Source of the DNA: JACQZU01 sp041908165
GTDB taxonomy: Bacteria > Acidobacteriota > Holophagae > Holophagales > Holophagaceae
Reading direction: 5' to 3'
Assembly (NCBI GenBank): GCA_041908165.1
Contig: JAYRFV010000184.1
Coordinates: 23,482-87,481, forward strand
DNA: 64,000 nt
Of the stretch, positions 63,157 to 64,000 are shown one piece after another. Position 1 is the stretch's first letter; each line of letters begins with the position of its first letter. A program made the translations under genes and the position numbers. Under the pieces are notes generated by a model. It was not told the DNA's origin, searched no databases, and saw only the letters and a program-made list of their open reading frames with translations.

Positions 63157-64000
63157 TCACGCCGCCCACTCCGCGGCGATTGTTTCTGCCTGTTCCAGCA
63201 CCGTGGCCGTGGCCTTCTCCTGCTTGTCGGGAGGGTAGCCGTGGCGGCGGAGAACGCGCTTGACCATGGTCCTGAGCTTGGCGCGGACGCTTTCCTTGAC
63301 GGTCCAGTCGATGCTGACGTTGTTCCGCACCGCCTGCACCAGGTCGCGGGCGATGGCCCGCAGGGCGTCATCCCCAAGTACCTTCACGGCGCTGTCGTTG
63401 GTTTCCAGGGCGTCATAGAACGCGAGCTCGTCCTCGTTCAGGCCCAGGTTGGCGCCGCGGTCGCGGGCCTCGCGCATGGTCTTGGCGATCTGGATCAGTT
63501 CCTCGATCACCTGGGCCGTTTCGATGGCGCGGTTCTGGTAGGCCCGGATGGACCGCTCAAGTAGGTCAGCGAAGGAACGGCCCTGGACCACGTTCCGCTT
63601 GCCCGCGGCCTTGATCTCGTCCTGGAGCAGGCGCCGAAGCAGCTCGATGGCCAGGTTCTTGTGCTTCAGCCCGCGGACTTCGGCCAGGAATTCCTCCGAC
63701 AGGATGGATATGTCCGGCTTCTCTAATCCCGCCACCCTGAAGATGTCCACCACCTCGCCGGGCGATACGGCCTTTGATACTAGCTGGCGGATGGCCTGTT
63801 CCAGTTCCTCATCGGTTTTCCCGCCGCCTTCACCCCCTCCGCCCTTCACCAGGGCGCTGCGGATGGCCTGGAAGAACGCCACGTCCTCCCTGACGGCCTT
63901 GGCCTCGTCTGTGGTGCATGACAGGGCAAACGCCTGGGCGAGGGCCGACACCGCGGGCAGCAGGCGCTCCTTGCCGCGTTCCTGGGCCCGGCTGTGCTCC
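63157..64000 (-). CDS. hsdR: Type I restriction enzyme R subunit, C-terminal part (5' end outside window)
   Basis: About 281 residues visible, open to the window edge. The content matches the C-terminal helical region (DUF3387) of HsdR: helical pairs, LSEEFLAEVRGLKHKNLAIELLRRLLQDEIKA, and AFYDALETNDSAVKVLGDDALRAIARDLV. The nuclease and helicase domains lie beyond the window. HsdR moves DNA and cuts it within a HsdRMS complex. Its last 51 bases are repeated at 61984-62034. Confidence 0.9.
   Translation of the reverse strand, partial: EHSRAQERGKERLLPAVSALAQAFALSCTTDEAKAVREDVAFFQAIRSALVKGGGGEGGGKTDEELEQAIRQLVSKAVSPGEVVDIFRVAGLEKPDISILSEEFLAEVRGLKHKNLAIELLRRLLQDEIKAAGKRNVVQGRSFADLLERSIRAYQNRAIETAQVIEELIQIAKTMREARDRGANLGLNEDELAFYDALETNDSAVKVLGDDALRAIARDLVQAVRNNVSIDWTVKESVRAKLRTMVKRVLRRHGYPPDKQEKATATVLEQAETIAAEWAA
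63161..63211 (-). repeat. hsdR 3' end, second copy of the 51-bp direct repeat
   Basis: The last coding 51 bases of the present hsdR, matched by 61984-62034 with one mismatch (at base 15). The segment between (62035-63160, about 1.1 kb) contains only the hydrolase gene. Confidence 0.9.

Overview
This is a high-GC window from a Gram-negative bacterium. Many products carry signal peptides or lipoboxes. There is an LpxH-type hydrolase, a TonB-like domain, an MglA-type GTPase, a DUF5916 outer-membrane-type protein, Ser/Thr kinases and several FHA proteins. The mix best fits an Acidobacteriota member of the Holophagae/Geothrix type; that assignment is inference from gene content, and no rRNA gene is present to confirm it.

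Layout. 1-5.8 kb (minus strand): secreted proteins, namely a sortilin/BNR-repeat protein cut by the window start, a small secreted protein, a lipoprotein with a cohesin-like look, and a subtilase ending in a dockerin-like EF-hand module. 6-9.4 kb: a bacterial XPB helicase, a PAAR protein with a signal peptide, and a STAS protein. 9.4-18.3 kb: pgpA, a frameshifted membrane-anchored gene, a LolCDE-like ABC pair, a Ser/Thr kinase, rimO, and an FHA-GAF-adenylate cyclase. 18.3-32.6 kb: a DUF5916 protein, a tandem-FHA protein carrying a Lon-type (S16) protease domain, an exported WD40-caspase protein with a secreted partner, a chagasin-like (I42) inhibitor, two RDD proteins (one with FHA), and an MglA GTPase. 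32.7-36.2 kb: a CxxC thioredoxin-fold protein, gltX and a small protein.

36.3-44 kb is the nuoHIJKLMN block (membrane arm of complex I plus NuoI), with a long hairpin repeat inserted between nuoJ and nuoK. 44.1-52.7 kb: a MacA/MacB-like adaptor-permease pair without its ATPase, an MFS exporter, a DUF4136 lipoprotein, a second Ser/Thr kinase with PEGA and TonB-like domains, tpx, and a VanZ-LpxH fusion. 52.9-59.1 kb: a large C45-type hydrolase, then modE-like/modABC with a likely Mo-box over the modA promoter.

From about 59.8 kb the character changes. A degenerate tandem-repeat array carrying tRNA-type terminators ends in a 3' tRNA fragment, followed by a tyrosine recombinase. This looks like the left boundary of an integrative element that continues past 64 kb. 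The element carries hsdR (type I restriction) and a lower-GC alpha/beta hydrolase gene. That hydrolase segment is bracketed by 51-bp copies of the hsdR 3' end, so it looks like cargo inserted at the end of hsdR.

Themes: phospho-threonine signalling (two kinases, three FHA proteins), protease and inhibitor modules (S8, FHA-Lon, caspase, I42, C45), respiration, molybdate uptake, and a restriction island.
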